DNA from: Curtobacterium sp. VKM Ac-1395
GTDB taxonomy: Bacteria > Actinomycetota > Actinomycetes > Actinomycetales > Microbacteriaceae
DNA: 64,000 bases
Assembly (NCBI RefSeq): GCF_015350975.1
Contig: NZ_JADKRX010000001.1
Coordinates: forward strand, 698,633 to 762,632
Direction of reading: 5' to 3'
Positions 45,767-54,286 of this stretch are shown piece by piece. Under the pieces are notes generated by a model. That model did not search any database and was not told the DNA's origin. It saw only the letters and a list, made by a program, of their open reading frames with translations. The position numbers and the translations under genes are program-made. The first letter of the stretch is position 1. Every line of letters starts with the position of its first letter.

Positions 45767-46951
45767 ATCGTTTCGCTGCACTTCCCCGACGGCTTCCTCT
45801 GGGGTGCCGCCACGGCTGCCCACCAGATCGAGGGCAACAACGTCAACAGCAACTGGTGGGTGCACGAGCACGAACCGGACACCACGATCGTCGAGCCCTC
45901 CGGCGACGCGGCCGACAGCTACCACCGCTACCGCGAGGACATCCGGATCGCCGCCGACCTCGGCCTGAACTCCTACCGGTTCAGCATCGAGTGGTCACGC
46001 ATCGAGCCCGAGCGCGGGTTCGTCAGCCGCGCCGAGGTCGACCACTACCGCCGCATGGTCGAGGCCTGCCACGAGTCCGGCATCGAGCCGATCGTCACCC
46101 TCATGCACTTCACCGTGCCGCGCTGGTTCGAACGCGACGGCTTCTGGCGTGCCCCCGACGCCGCCGACCTGTTCGCCCGGTACACCGAGGCCGCGCTCCC
46201 CGTCGTGCAGGACGGCGTCCGCTACGTCTGCACGATCAACGAGCCGAACATCGCCGCGATGCTCGCCGGCGGCGAGGACGCAGCCAACCTGGTGGCCTTC
46301 GGCCTGCCGAACCCGGACCTGCAGGTGGCCGACGCTCTGCTGGCCAGCCACAAGCGGTCGCGCGAGGTCCTGGGACAGGTGTCGGGCCTCCAGTCCGGGT
46401 GGACCATCGCGACCCAGGCGTTCCAGGAGACCGACCAGCCGGGCTCGGCCGAGAAGCTCCGCGAGTACGGGTACCCGCGTGACGACTGGTACCTGGAGCA
46501 GTCCGCGGGCGACGACTTCGTCGGCGTCCAGGCCTACACACGCACGTTCATCGGCACCGACGGCCCGCTGCCCGTCTCGGACGACGTCGAGACCACGTTG
46601 ACCGGCTGGGAGTTCTGGCCCGAGGCCGCTGCGGCCGGCATCCGCAGCGCCTGGGAGCTGTCCGGTCACGTGCCGGTCATGGTCACCGAGAACGGAATCG
46701 CCACCGCGGACGACACCCGCCGCATCGCCTACACGCAGGGTGCGCTCGAGGGCGTCCACCGCTGCATCGAGGACGGCATCGACGTCCGCGGCTACCAGCA
46801 CTGGTCGCTGCTCGACAACTACGAGTGGGCGTCCGGCTTCCGGCCGACCTTCGGTCTCGTCGCGTGGGACCGCGAGACCTTCGCGCGCACCCCGAAGCCC
46901 TCGGCGCACTGGTACGGCGGCGTCGCGTCCGCCAACGCCCTGACCGTCTGA
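45767..46951 (+). CDS. GH1 beta-glucosidase with non-canonical start
   Basis: About 395 aa of a family-1 beta-glucosidase. FPDGFLWGAATAAHQIEGNN is the family N-terminus, the acid/base Glu is E159 in TINEPN and the nucleophile is E308 in VTENGIA. WSLLDNYEWASGF closes the barrel. The frame has no ATG, GTG or TTG between the hydrolase stop and the conserved N-terminus. With AAAGG at 45755-45759 the best-placed codons are ATC at 45764 or 45767. I used 45767. A CTG at 45776 is possible, and a single C-to-G change would give ATG. It is the last gene of the operon and probably cleaves imported beta-glucosides. Confidence 0.85.
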   Translation: MVSLHFPDGFLWGAATAAHQIEGNNVNSNWWVHEHEPDTTIVEPSGDAADSYHRYREDIRIAADLGLNSYRFSIEWSRIEPERGFVSRAEVDHYRRMVEACHESGIEPIVTLMHFTVPRWFERDGFWRAPDAADLFARYTEAALPVVQDGVRYVCTINEPNIAAMLAGGEDAANLVAFGLPNPDLQVADALLASHKRSREVLGQVSGLQSGWTIATQAFQETDQPGSAEKLREYGYPRDDWYLEQSAGDDFVGVQAYTRTFIGTDGPLPVSDDVETTLTGWEFWPEAAAAGIRSAWELSGHVPVMVTENGIATADDTRRIAYTQGALEGVHRCIEDGIDVRGYQHWSLLDNYEWASGFRPTFGLVAWDRETFARTPKPSAHWYGGVASANALTV

Positions 46952-47047
46952 CGGGAGGCTCGTCCCGCGTCCGTCGCGCCGGCTCGGTCCGGCCGTGGCC
47001 GGCCCCGGTGCCTCGTGTCGGGTGCCCGGTCGGGTCGGGTCGGGTCG

Positions 47048-48253
47048 CTAGTCGGTCGCGTCCGCGGCGAGCAGGGCCGTGATCGCGCCGTCGCGGAGGA
47101 GCCCAGCGCGGTCCGCGGCGGTGGAGCCCTCGTCGTCCTCGGCGGCACGGTCCACGTCCAGGGCGAGCACCGCGCGGACCGTGTCCACGTCCGCGGAGTC
47201 GACCGCCGCGATGAGCAGGGTCGCACCGCGCGAGCCCCGGGCCCGGACGTCGGCACCCGCGGCGGCGAGGGCCCGCACGACCTCCGCGTGGCCACCCCAT
47301 GCAGCGCGGACGACCGGGGTGGTGCCGTCACTGTCCCGAGCCTCCAGGTCGGCGCCCGCCGCGATCAGGACCCGGAGTGCCCGCCGGGCGTCGCGGTCGA
47401 CCGCCAGCGTCAGCGGCGTCCGCCCCTCGGAGTCCACCAGGGCGAGCGTCGCCCCGCGGCGGAGGAGCTCCTCGAGCATCTCGGGCCGGTCGAACCACGC
47501 GGCGGCGTGCAGCGGGGCGAAGCCCCATCGCGGGTCGACGTCGTCGACGTCGCTGGCGTCGTCGGCGAGGTGCAGCCCACCGAGGTCGCCGTACGCGGCG
47601 GCGCGGACGCCCTCGGTCGCCCACTCCACCCAGCCGTCGGGCACCGGGCCGTGCCAGCCGCGTGTCGGGCGGTCGCCGAGCACGTCGTAGTCGGACTCGT
47701 CGACGCTGCGCACCGAGACCTGGGCGTCCCGGAACCGGATCGCGACCTCGCCGACGGGGGAGACGAGCAGCCGCAGTTCCCAGGCGTCCGCACCGGTCAC
47801 GTGGTCGAGCTCGCCGCGGGCGATGTGGGCGTCCCCGGCCAGCACCGCGCCGGCGTCCACGTCGGGCGGGTCGATCACGGCGTCGTCGAAGCGCAGGGTC
47901 ACACGGGCATGGTTCCAGCGCCGCCAGAGTCCGTCGGCGGTGTCGAGCACCTCGTCGTTCCGGACGACGACCTCGGCGTGCACGACCACCGGGTCGGGCA
48001 GGCCGTGCCCCGGGATCGCGGTGGTGTCGGTCGTCCCGTCGTCTGCCGCGTCCGTCGGGGCATCAGAGGCGTGTCGGTGTGCCGCTTCGCTGCGCAGGGT
48101 CGCGACCCGGGCGTCGGTCCAGCGCACGGTGGCGAGGGCTGCGACCGGAGGAGGAGCGTCCACGAGCAGCCGTGCGATGTGCTCGGGCTGTCCGTCGAAG
48201 TCCTCGAGGGACACGTAGCCCACCGAGGGCCAGTTCACTCGACTCCAGCGCAC
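47048..48253 (-). CDS. ankyrin-repeat protein with N-terminal unknown domain
   Basis: A 401-aa soluble protein. Residues 1-245 form an uncharacterised domain with much beta structure (WRRWNHARVTLRFDDAV, WELRLLVSPVGEVAIRF). Residues about 250-395 are four to five ankyrin repeats, for example RWGFAPLHAAAWFDRPEMLE, EGRTPLTLAVDRDARRALRV and DGTTPVVRAAWGGHAEVV. Ankyrins mediate protein binding; the partner is unknown. The start is GTG at 48253 or GTG at 48238. It is divergent from galE. Confidence 0.82.
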   Translation of the reverse strand: MRWSRVNWPSVGYVSLEDFDGQPEHIARLLVDAPPPVAALATVRWTDARVATLRSEAAHRHASDAPTDAADDGTTDTTAIPGHGLPDPVVVHAEVVVRNDEVLDTADGLWRRWNHARVTLRFDDAVIDPPDVDAGAVLAGDAHIARGELDHVTGADAWELRLLVSPVGEVAIRFRDAQVSVRSVDESDYDVLGDRPTRGWHGPVPDGWVEWATEGVRAAAYGDLGGLHLADDASDVDDVDPRWGFAPLHAAAWFDRPEMLEELLRRGATLALVDSEGRTPLTLAVDRDARRALRVLIAAGADLEARDSDGTTPVVRAAWGGHAEVVRALAAAGADVRARGSRGATLLIAAVDSADVDTVRAVLALDVDRAAEDDEGSTAADRAGLLRDGAITALLAADATD

Positions 48254-48291
48254 GGGGTCGACACTACTGCCCTAGCTCAAGACGTACCGTG

Positions 48292-48319
48292 GTGTTGCAA
48301 TATCACATGTTGGTACACT
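48292..48319 (+). promoter_or_regulatory. galE promoter with shared ATATCANATG motif
   Basis: An extended -10 (TGG-TACACT, hexamer at 48314-48319) ends six bases before the galE ATG, so the transcript is probably leaderless. Over it lies an imperfect 27-base dyad with arms GTGTTGCAATAT and ATGTTGGTACAC (9 of 12 matched). Its centre, ATATCACATGTT (48300-48311), recurs before the flippase and tyrosine-kinase genes. Confidence 0.5.
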
Positions 48320-48325
48320 GGTTTG

Positions 48326-49354
48326 ATGTCCGTTCTCCTGCGCCCTCTGAAGACCGTCCTCGTCACCGGCGCGGCCGGCTACATCGGCTCCCACGTCGCT
48401 CGTGTCCTCCGTGACCGGGGTGATCGCGTCGTGACCCTCGACGACCTCTCCACCGGCGCAGCGCGTCGGCTCGGTGCCCCACTCGACCTCCGGGTCGACC
48501 TCGCATCTGCCGCCGCGTCCGACGTCCTCGAGCGGGGGCTCGTCGACCACGGCGTCACCGACGTCGTCCACCTCGCTGCCATGAAGCAGGTCGGCGAGTC
48601 GATGGCGTTCCCGACGCGCTACATGGACCGCAACGTGGGCGGCCTCGTGACCCTGCTCGCCGCGATGGAGCGCGTGGGTGTCGATCGCCTGGTGTTCTCG
48701 TCGTCCGCCGCGGTCTACGGCGAGACGACGGAGCCGCTCGTGGCCGAGGACCACCGCTGCGCGCCAGCCAACCCGTACGGGCAGTCGAAGCTCATCGGCG
48801 AGTGGATGACCGAGAACGCGGCACGGGCATGGGGCCTGCGTGCGGCGAACCTGCGCTACTTCAACGTCGCTGGCGCCGGGTGGCCGGAGCTCGCGGACGA
48901 CGGCGTCGCGAACCTCATCCCGATCGTCCTCCGGGCGGCGCGGCAGGGTCGGACCGTCCCGGTGTTCGGGACCGACCACCCGACACCCGACGGCACCTGT
49001 GTCCGGGACTTCGTCCACGTGCTGGACCTCGCCCGCGCGCACGTCGCCGCGCTCGACCACCTCGAGTCCACCTCGGGTGCCCACGCGTTCAACATCGGGA
49101 CGGGGACCGGCACGTCCGTCCGCCGTGTGGTGGAGATCGCCGAGGCGGTCACCGGCATCCGGATCGCGACGCAGGACGCCCCCGCACGGTCGGGCGACCC
49201 GGCGATCGTGGTGGCCGATGTCGAGCGTGCGGTCCGACTGCTCGACTGGTCTGCGAGCTGCTCGATCACGGAAGCGGTGTCGTCGGCGTGGTCGGCCGCG
49301 GGTGCATCGGAGCGTCACGAGCCGTCGGCGCTCGTCGGGCTGCCGGCCGCCTGA
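48326..49354 (+). CDS. galE: UDP-glucose 4-epimerase
   Basis: A 342-aa extended SDR. The NAD site is VLVTGAAGYIGSHVARVL, the catalytic Ser is in FSSSAAVYGE and the pair is YGQSK. NLRYFNVAGAG and the C-terminal TCVRDFVHVLDLARAH are GalE hallmarks. It supplies UDP-galactose for the polysaccharide locus that follows, and could also serve galactose metabolism with lacZ. The last 25 residues are a variable tail. Probably leaderless. Confidence 0.92.
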   Translation: MSVLLRPLKTVLVTGAAGYIGSHVARVLRDRGDRVVTLDDLSTGAARRLGAPLDLRVDLASAAASDVLERGLVDHGVTDVVHLAAMKQVGESMAFPTRYMDRNVGGLVTLLAAMERVGVDRLVFSSSAAVYGETTEPLVAEDHRCAPANPYGQSKLIGEWMTENAARAWGLRAANLRYFNVAGAGWPELADDGVANLIPIVLRAARQGRTVPVFGTDHPTPDGTCVRDFVHVLDLARAHVAALDHLESTSGAHAFNIGTGTGTSVRRVVEIAEAVTGIRIATQDAPARSGDPAIVVADVERAVRLLDWSASCSITEAVSSAWSAAGASERHEPSALVGLPAA

Positions 49355-49360
49355 TGCGGC

Positions 49361-49391
49361 GGATGCCCGTCCCGCGCCAGGACGGGCATCC
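49361..49391. terminator. bidirectional terminator between galE and the GT4 gene
   Basis: GGATGCCCGTCC (49361-49372) pairs perfectly with GGACGGGCATCC (49380-49391) around a seven-base loop. It lies seven bases after the galE stop and ends five bases before the converging glycosyltransferase stop. Confidence 0.85.
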
Positions 49392-49395
49392 TGTC

Positions 49396-50553
49396 TCAGC
49401 GGGGCCTGGCGTCCAGGAAGTACTGCGCGCACCGTTCCCAGACACCGGTGCGGTCGAAGTGCTGCTCGACCTCGTCACGACCCGCAGCACGGAGACGCGC
49501 ACCGAGCGCCTCGTCACCGAGCACGCCGCGGAGTCCTGCGGCGAGCGCGCGGTGGTCGCCCGTGGGCACGACCACGCCGGTCTGCCCGTCGACGACCAGG
49601 TCCCGGATCCCGGTGCAGTCGGTCACGACCACGGGGATCCCCGTCGCCCAGGCTTCGAGGACGACGGTCGGCAGCCCCTCGCGGTGGGACGGCAGGCAGA
49701 ACACGTCGAAGGCGGCGAACACCTCCGCCGGGTCCGTCAGGTTCCCGGTGCTCGTGACCCACGGCCTGCCGAGGAGTCCACGGACGTCGGCGTCCAGCGC
49801 GTCCGTGCCCTCGTCGGGTCCGATCAGGGCGAGGCGGAGGGGCAGGCCCTCGTCCCGGAGTGCCGCGACCGCCCGGACCAGCTCCTCGATCCCCTTGTCG
49901 CGGGTGACTCGTCCGACGAACCCGACGACGAGTTCGTCGGGACGGACACCGAGCGCACGACGTTGCTCGCGGCGGAGTGCGGCGTCCTCACCGATCCGGC
50001 GAGCACGCTGCCCGTCGACCCCGACCACTGACCCCTTCCCGATGACGTCGACGCGCGCCACGTCGACCCCCAGTTCCGCGAGGCGCGAGCGCAGCCCGTG
50101 GCTGACCGCGACCGTGTGCGTCGACAGTGCCAGGGCGAGCCGCTCGGTCATCAGGAGGAACCGGCGGAACAGTCCGCTCGTCGTCTCCAGCCGGAGGCAG
50201 TGCAGGACCTGGATCCTCACCGGCACGCGGCAGATCCGCGCCGCGAGGCCGGCGAGCAGGGTCGCCTTCGGGGTGCCGTAGACGACGCGGTACGGCCGGA
50301 GGCGTCGCATCAGCGCGATCAGCTGGACCAGTCCGCGCAGGTCGGCGATGGGCGACGGTTCGCGCTCGAGCGAGATGACGTGGGAGTCGACGCCCTCGCG
50401 CGCCCGGACGCGTCCGAGCCGTCCGGTGTCGTCGGACGCGACGCGCACGGGCGCCAGCTCCGTGGAGTCGAGGTACCGGAGCTGGTCACGGAGCATGACG
50501 TCGAGCGCGATGTCGGTCTTGACGATGAGCGTGCCGGAACGTGGGTGGGTCAT
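49396..50553 (-). CDS. glycosyltransferase family 4
   Basis: A 385-aa GT-B glycosyltransferase. The C-terminal nucleotide-sugar domain has VVGFVGRVTRDKGIEELV, LIGPDEGTD and the E-x7-E element REGLPTVVLEAWATGIPVV. No membrane segment; it probably acts at the inner face of the membrane on the lipid-linked repeat unit. The start is ATG at 50553 with CAGGAGG upstream. It follows the GT2 gene on the minus strand by 29 bases. Confidence 0.9.
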   Translation of the reverse strand: MTHPRSGTLIVKTDIALDVMLRDQLRYLDSTELAPVRVASDDTGRLGRVRAREGVDSHVISLEREPSPIADLRGLVQLIALMRRLRPYRVVYGTPKATLLAGLAARICRVPVRIQVLHCLRLETTSGLFRRFLLMTERLALALSTHTVAVSHGLRSRLAELGVDVARVDVIGKGSVVGVDGQRARRIGEDAALRREQRRALGVRPDELVVGFVGRVTRDKGIEELVRAVAALRDEGLPLRLALIGPDEGTDALDADVRGLLGRPWVTSTGNLTDPAEVFAAFDVFCLPSHREGLPTVVLEAWATGIPVVVTDCTGIRDLVVDGQTGVVVPTGDHRALAAGLRGVLGDEALGARLRAAGRDEVEQHFDRTGVWERCAQYFLDARPR

Positions 50554-50582
50554 GGCGGGTCCTCCTGAGGTCGTCGTTCGGG

Positions 50583-51371
50583 TCAGCGGGTGAGGTATCG
50601 CGGGCGGCGCAGGCCCCAGTGGCGGGCCGACTGCGACGCGGTCCACGCGAGGTTGCGCAGCGTCTGGCCGGCGACGGACCGGCCGAGGTGGCGCGCGAGG
50701 GCGAGGCGGGAGGCGCGGATCCGCGTCGCTGAGGCGCTGAAGGGGCTGGTCTCCCGGCTGTGCATCGTCGCGTGGACGCGGTACCGCGTGAGGCGTCCAG
50801 GGAGGTTCGTCACGCGTCCGACCCGTGCGAGACGGAGCCACAGGTCGTAGTCCTGCATCCGGACGCATCGGGTGTCGTACCCGCCCACGGACACCAGTGC
50901 CGAGCGCCGGATGAGGACGGAGGAGTGCACGACGAGGTTCTTCCGGAGCAGCCCCCTCGCGAGGTCGGTGCCGGCGGGGGGATCAATGGCCCCGACGGTG
51001 TTCCCGGCGTCGTCGATGACCGTGGCGGCGGTGCCGACGGCGACGATGCCGGGGTCGGCGTCGAGGAGCGCGACCTGCGCGGCGACACGACCTGGTTCGG
51101 CCAGGTCGTCGGCGTCGAGGCGGCCGATGAACTCGCCACGCGCGACGGCCGTGCCGGCGTTGATGGCGGCGGCGGACCCGGAGCGCTGCGGCAGCGTGAC
51201 GGTCCGCACGCACTCGTGGCGGGGCATCCCGGTGGTGTCCTCGACGCCGTCCAGCACCACGACGACCTCGAGTTCCGCGGTCTGCGCGAGCAAGGACTGC
51301 AGGGCTGCACGGAGCCAGTCGTCGACACGGACGGTGGGGACGATCACGGACACTCTCGGCGGTGTGGACAT
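50583..51371 (-). CDS. glycosyltransferase family 2
   Basis: A 262-aa GT-A enzyme. VSVIVPTVRVDDWLRAALQS is the N-terminal nucleotide fold, LPQRSGSAAAINAGTAVARG precedes the metal motif GRLDADD, and GGYDTRCVRMQDYDLWLR is the acceptor-side motif. It likely adds a sugar to the repeat unit. It begins the two-gene minus-strand GT unit and is divergent from the flippase gene across 60 bases. Confidence 0.92.
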   Translation of the reverse strand: MSTPPRVSVIVPTVRVDDWLRAALQSLLAQTAELEVVVVLDGVEDTTGMPRHECVRTVTLPQRSGSAAAINAGTAVARGEFIGRLDADDLAEPGRVAAQVALLDADPGIVAVGTAATVIDDAGNTVGAIDPPAGTDLARGLLRKNLVVHSSVLIRRSALVSVGGYDTRCVRMQDYDLWLRLARVGRVTNLPGRLTRYRVHATMHSRETSPFSASATRIRASRLALARHLGRSVAGQTLRNLAWTASQSARHWGLRRPRYLTR

Positions 51372-51376
51372 CGTTC

Positions 51377-51403
51377 GAGTATGACATATCAGATGCTATG
51401 CTC
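51377..51403. promoter_or_regulatory. divergent GT2/flippase promoter with ATATCANATG motif
   Basis: ATATCAGATGCT (51386-51397) is the second copy of the motif seen before galE. It lies in an imperfect 27-base dyad with arms GAGTATGACAT and ATGCTATGCTC (8 of 11 matched). TATGCT (51397-51402) is a good -10 for the flippase gene. The dyad covers the space between the divergent starts and could control both directions. Confidence 0.5.
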
Positions 51404-51431
51404 GATGTTCCCGTCCTGATCAGGAGACCAC

Positions 51432-52736
51432 GTGCCTTCCACGAAGTGGCGAGCTGTCGCCCAGCGCTCTGCGCACCTGCTCCGCGTGACGCTGCCGGCG
51501 TTCGGCGGACGCGGCGTGCAGTTCCTCGCGCTCGCCGCCATGGCTGCCGTCGTCTCGCCGGCCGACTACGGTCGGTTCTCCACCCTCCAGGTGCTCGTCT
51601 TCGGCCTCGCGAGCATCACCGCGTCCTCGATGGGGGCGTCGTCGAACGCAGCGGCTGCCCGCGCCACACGCGACGGTGCCCTCGGGGTGTGGGCCATCCT
51701 CGCCACGCTGCTCCGCGCACGCCGTCGCGCCCTGCTCGTCAACCTCGTGGTCTCGTCGCTCGCCGTGCCCGTCGGGTACTTCCTCGTCGTCGGTGTCACC
51801 CCCGAGCGGCTCCCGATGCTCGTCGCCATCGGGGTCATGAGCGCCGCGCTCCCGGTCGGCGAGACCGTCGTCGCGGTGCTCGCCGGCAGCGGCCGGTACC
51901 GCACCGCGTCGTGGACGGACGCGGTCCGGGCCGTCGCCGGTGCAGCGCTCGCGCTCGTCCTGGGGGTGGTGTCCGGCCCGTGGTGGGCCACGGTCGGACT
52001 GCTCGCGACCGACGTCCTGATCGCGGTCGCCGCCATCGTGCTCGCCACGAACCACCGGCGGGCGACGACGACCCTGACGGGGCTTGCGGGCCCTGCGCCT
52101 GCAGCTCCGGACCGGTCCGCGGACGGACTGCACGCCGGTCTGGTGGCGAACGTCCTCGGTCAGGTGGCCAACTGGGTGGTGCTCTGGGCGATCGGAGCGA
52201 TCGGTGGTGCCCTCGGGCTCGGCGCGTACGGCGTCGCACTGCGCTTCGCCTCCGTCGTGACGCTCGCCCCGGTGTACTTCGGCAAGACGGTCATCGGACA
52301 GCTGGCCGCCCCAGGGCTCTCCGCGAACCAGTGGACGCCGCGGTCCTTCGTCGGGATGCTCGCCGGGCTCTCCGTCGTCGGCTCGCTCCTGGCTGCAGGC
52401 GTGATGGCCCTCGGGTTCCCGTCGCTCACCGACCGCTACGACGGACTCTGGTGGATGCTGGCCGCGGTCCTCACGGCGACGTCGCTCCGAGCGGTGCTCA
52501 TCGGCCTCGGGCAGGTCTGCGTCGCCCAGCGGCGGTGGCGGACCTGGGTCGTCGCCGATGCGGCGAGCCTCGTGGTGACGGTCATCGGTGTCCTCGTCGC
52601 CTCCGTCGGGCCGACCGGCATGCACGGCGCCGTCCTCGTCGTGCTGGCGTCCGCCGTCGCCAACGTCGCGGGCATCGCGACGCGCTTCGTCGGACTGCGC
52701 AGGCCGACCAGCCGGGTCCCGGAGACTGTCCGATGA
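51432..52736 (+). CDS. polysaccharide flippase (Wzx-like)
   Basis: A 434-aa membrane protein with 12-14 hydrophobic segments and the MATE/PST-type pattern FGGRGVQFLALAAMAAVV near the start and RFASVVTLAPVYFG in the second half. It is the expected flippase for lipid-linked repeat units between the glycosyltransferases and polymerase. The start is GTG with CAGGAGA upstream. The stop overlaps the polymerase ATG. Confidence 0.8.
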   Translation: MPSTKWRAVAQRSAHLLRVTLPAFGGRGVQFLALAAMAAVVSPADYGRFSTLQVLVFGLASITASSMGASSNAAAARATRDGALGVWAILATLLRARRRALLVNLVVSSLAVPVGYFLVVGVTPERLPMLVAIGVMSAALPVGETVVAVLAGSGRYRTASWTDAVRAVAGAALALVLGVVSGPWWATVGLLATDVLIAVAAIVLATNHRRATTTLTGLAGPAPAAPDRSADGLHAGLVANVLGQVANWVVLWAIGAIGGALGLGAYGVALRFASVVTLAPVYFGKTVIGQLAAPGLSANQWTPRSFVGMLAGLSVVGSLLAAGVMALGFPSLTDRYDGLWWMLAAVLTATSLRAVLIGLGQVCVAQRRWRTWVVADAASLVVTVIGVLVASVGPTGMHGAVLVVLASAVANVAGIATRFVGLRRPTSRVPETVR

Positions 52737-54286
52737 CCGAGTCCGACGTGGTGCGGTCCAGCCGTGCCACGGTGCACTGGCTGCTGCGCGGGGTCGTCGT
52801 CATCGCGGCGACGCTCTCCCTGGCACAGGCCTGCCTCGTCGGGGGTCCTGCCGGTCCCTTCGTGCTCCCCGTCCTCCTGCAGTCCGTCGTCGTCCTCGCG
52901 GGCATCGAGGTCTCCCGGGCATCGCGGACCGGTCTGCGCGTCGACGCGCTGACGCTCTTCCTCGGGTGGGAGTCCCTCCGTGGCTGTGTCGCGCCCGTCA
53001 TCATCCAGTGGTTCGGGTCCGGCGGGAACTTCTTCTGGCGCCCCGGCACCTACGCGGACGCGACCGTCGTCCTGTACCTCGGTCTGGCGTTCGCGGCGAC
53101 GGTGGTCGTCACGCGAGCGACCGCCGGGGCCCTGGCCGCCGCGGCGGGCGACCGGACACGTCGGGCGACGGGAGCCGCCGTGCGGTCCCCACTGGTCACG
53201 GTGCCACCGCTGGTCGACGGACCGCTCACGCCCGCGGTGTTCATCGCGCTCGGCCTGGTCGGTCTGGTCCTCCGGTTCCCCGACGTCGCATCGGTCACGT
53301 CGTTCCTCGCCGGTGACATCGACGGCCTGCAGCGGAACGACGTCGTACCGAAGGGACCGATCACCTTCTTCTCCGAGGTCGCTCGTCCCCTCCTCTTCAT
53401 CGGTCTCGCGATGCTCATGCGGAAGCGGCACCGCGCGGGCTCGTCCACGTGGTGGCTCGTGCTCCCGCTCCTCGGCTCGGTCGTGTTCGCGCTCGGCTCC
53501 TACGGACTCCGTCGCGCCGTGATGGCCTTCGCGGTGATCGCGCTCGTGTTCGTCCTCCTCGACCGGAGCAGCCGGCGCATCCGCCTGGTCCCGTCGGTCG
53601 CTGCCGTGGCGGTGCTCGGGGCGTTCTTCTTCGGCGCCGGCACGCTGAGGTCGACGCTCTGGCTCGAGCGCACCGGTCTCGAGGCGCCCGAGGTGGGCGT
53701 CGTCCCGGCGCTGCAGTCGGTCCTGGTGTACGCGGCCAGCCCGATGCAGCTCTCCGGGGCGATGCCGTGGGCCGCGGAGACCGGCGCCTTCACCCCGTGG
53801 ACGTTCGTCCTCTCCCTGCTCGGCCCGGTGCCGGGGATCCCTGACGAGTGGCGACTGCAGTCAGGCGTCGCCCTGTTCAACCACGCGGTCTACCACAGCT
53901 TCGTCGGCCGGGACCAGCTCGTGCCGACGTGGTTCGAGGGCTACCTGTCGTTCGGTGTGCCCGGGGTCTTCGGGGTGGGGCTCGTCTTCGGTCTGCTCAT
54001 GCTCCTGAGCGACCGGATGCGGACACGGCTGCAGTCGTTCCCCGCCGCGTACGCAGCGGCCATCGTGGCGCTCTGGGTGTCCCAGCCGAGCGCCGTCGGG
54101 ACGTACTCGATCTTCCAGAACCTCCTCTGCTACGCCCTCCCACCGCTCTTCCTCGTCGCGGTGGGGTCGGTGCTCCCCTCGCGTGCGCTCGGCCCTCGCC
54201 AGCCGTTCGTCCCGACGACCGCGGTCGAACCGGCCCCTCCGCGACACCAGACCACTCGTTCCCTCACCGGAAGGCCCACCACATGA
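52733..54286 (+). CDS. O-antigen/exopolysaccharide polymerase (Wzy-like)
   Basis: A 517-aa membrane protein with 10-12 segments and a long outer loop between about residues 320 and 410 (LERTGLEAPEVGVVP to HSFVGRDQLVPTWFEGYLSFG). That loop, with its E-G-Y and F-G-V-x-G pattern, is typical of Wzy-type oligosaccharide repeat polymerases. Sequence identity within the family is low, so the call rests on topology and context. The ATG overlaps the flippase stop; the GT gene overlaps its end. The cytoplasmic tail is Pro/Arg/Thr-rich. Confidence 0.75.
   Translation: MTESDVVRSSRATVHWLLRGVVVIAATLSLAQACLVGGPAGPFVLPVLLQSVVVLAGIEVSRASRTGLRVDALTLFLGWESLRGCVAPVIIQWFGSGGNFFWRPGTYADATVVLYLGLAFAATVVVTRATAGALAAAAGDRTRRATGAAVRSPLVTVPPLVDGPLTPAVFIALGLVGLVLRFPDVASVTSFLAGDIDGLQRNDVVPKGPITFFSEVARPLLFIGLAMLMRKRHRAGSSTWWLVLPLLGSVVFALGSYGLRRAVMAFAVIALVFVLLDRSSRRIRLVPSVAAVAVLGAFFFGAGTLRSTLWLERTGLEAPEVGVVPALQSVLVYAASPMQLSGAMPWAAETGAFTPWTFVLSLLGPVPGIPDEWRLQSGVALFNHAVYHSFVGRDQLVPTWFEGYLSFGVPGVFGVGLVFGLLMLLSDRMRTRLQSFPAAYAAAIVALWVSQPSAVGTYSIFQNLLCYALPPLFLVAVGSVLPSRALGPRQPFVPTTAVEPAPPRHQTTRSLTGRPTT

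Noticed and set aside
45602-45770. Using the in-frame GTG at 45602 as the GH1 start.
   Set aside because: It would add about 55 Arg-rich residues overlapping the hydrolase gene and is far from the family N-terminus.
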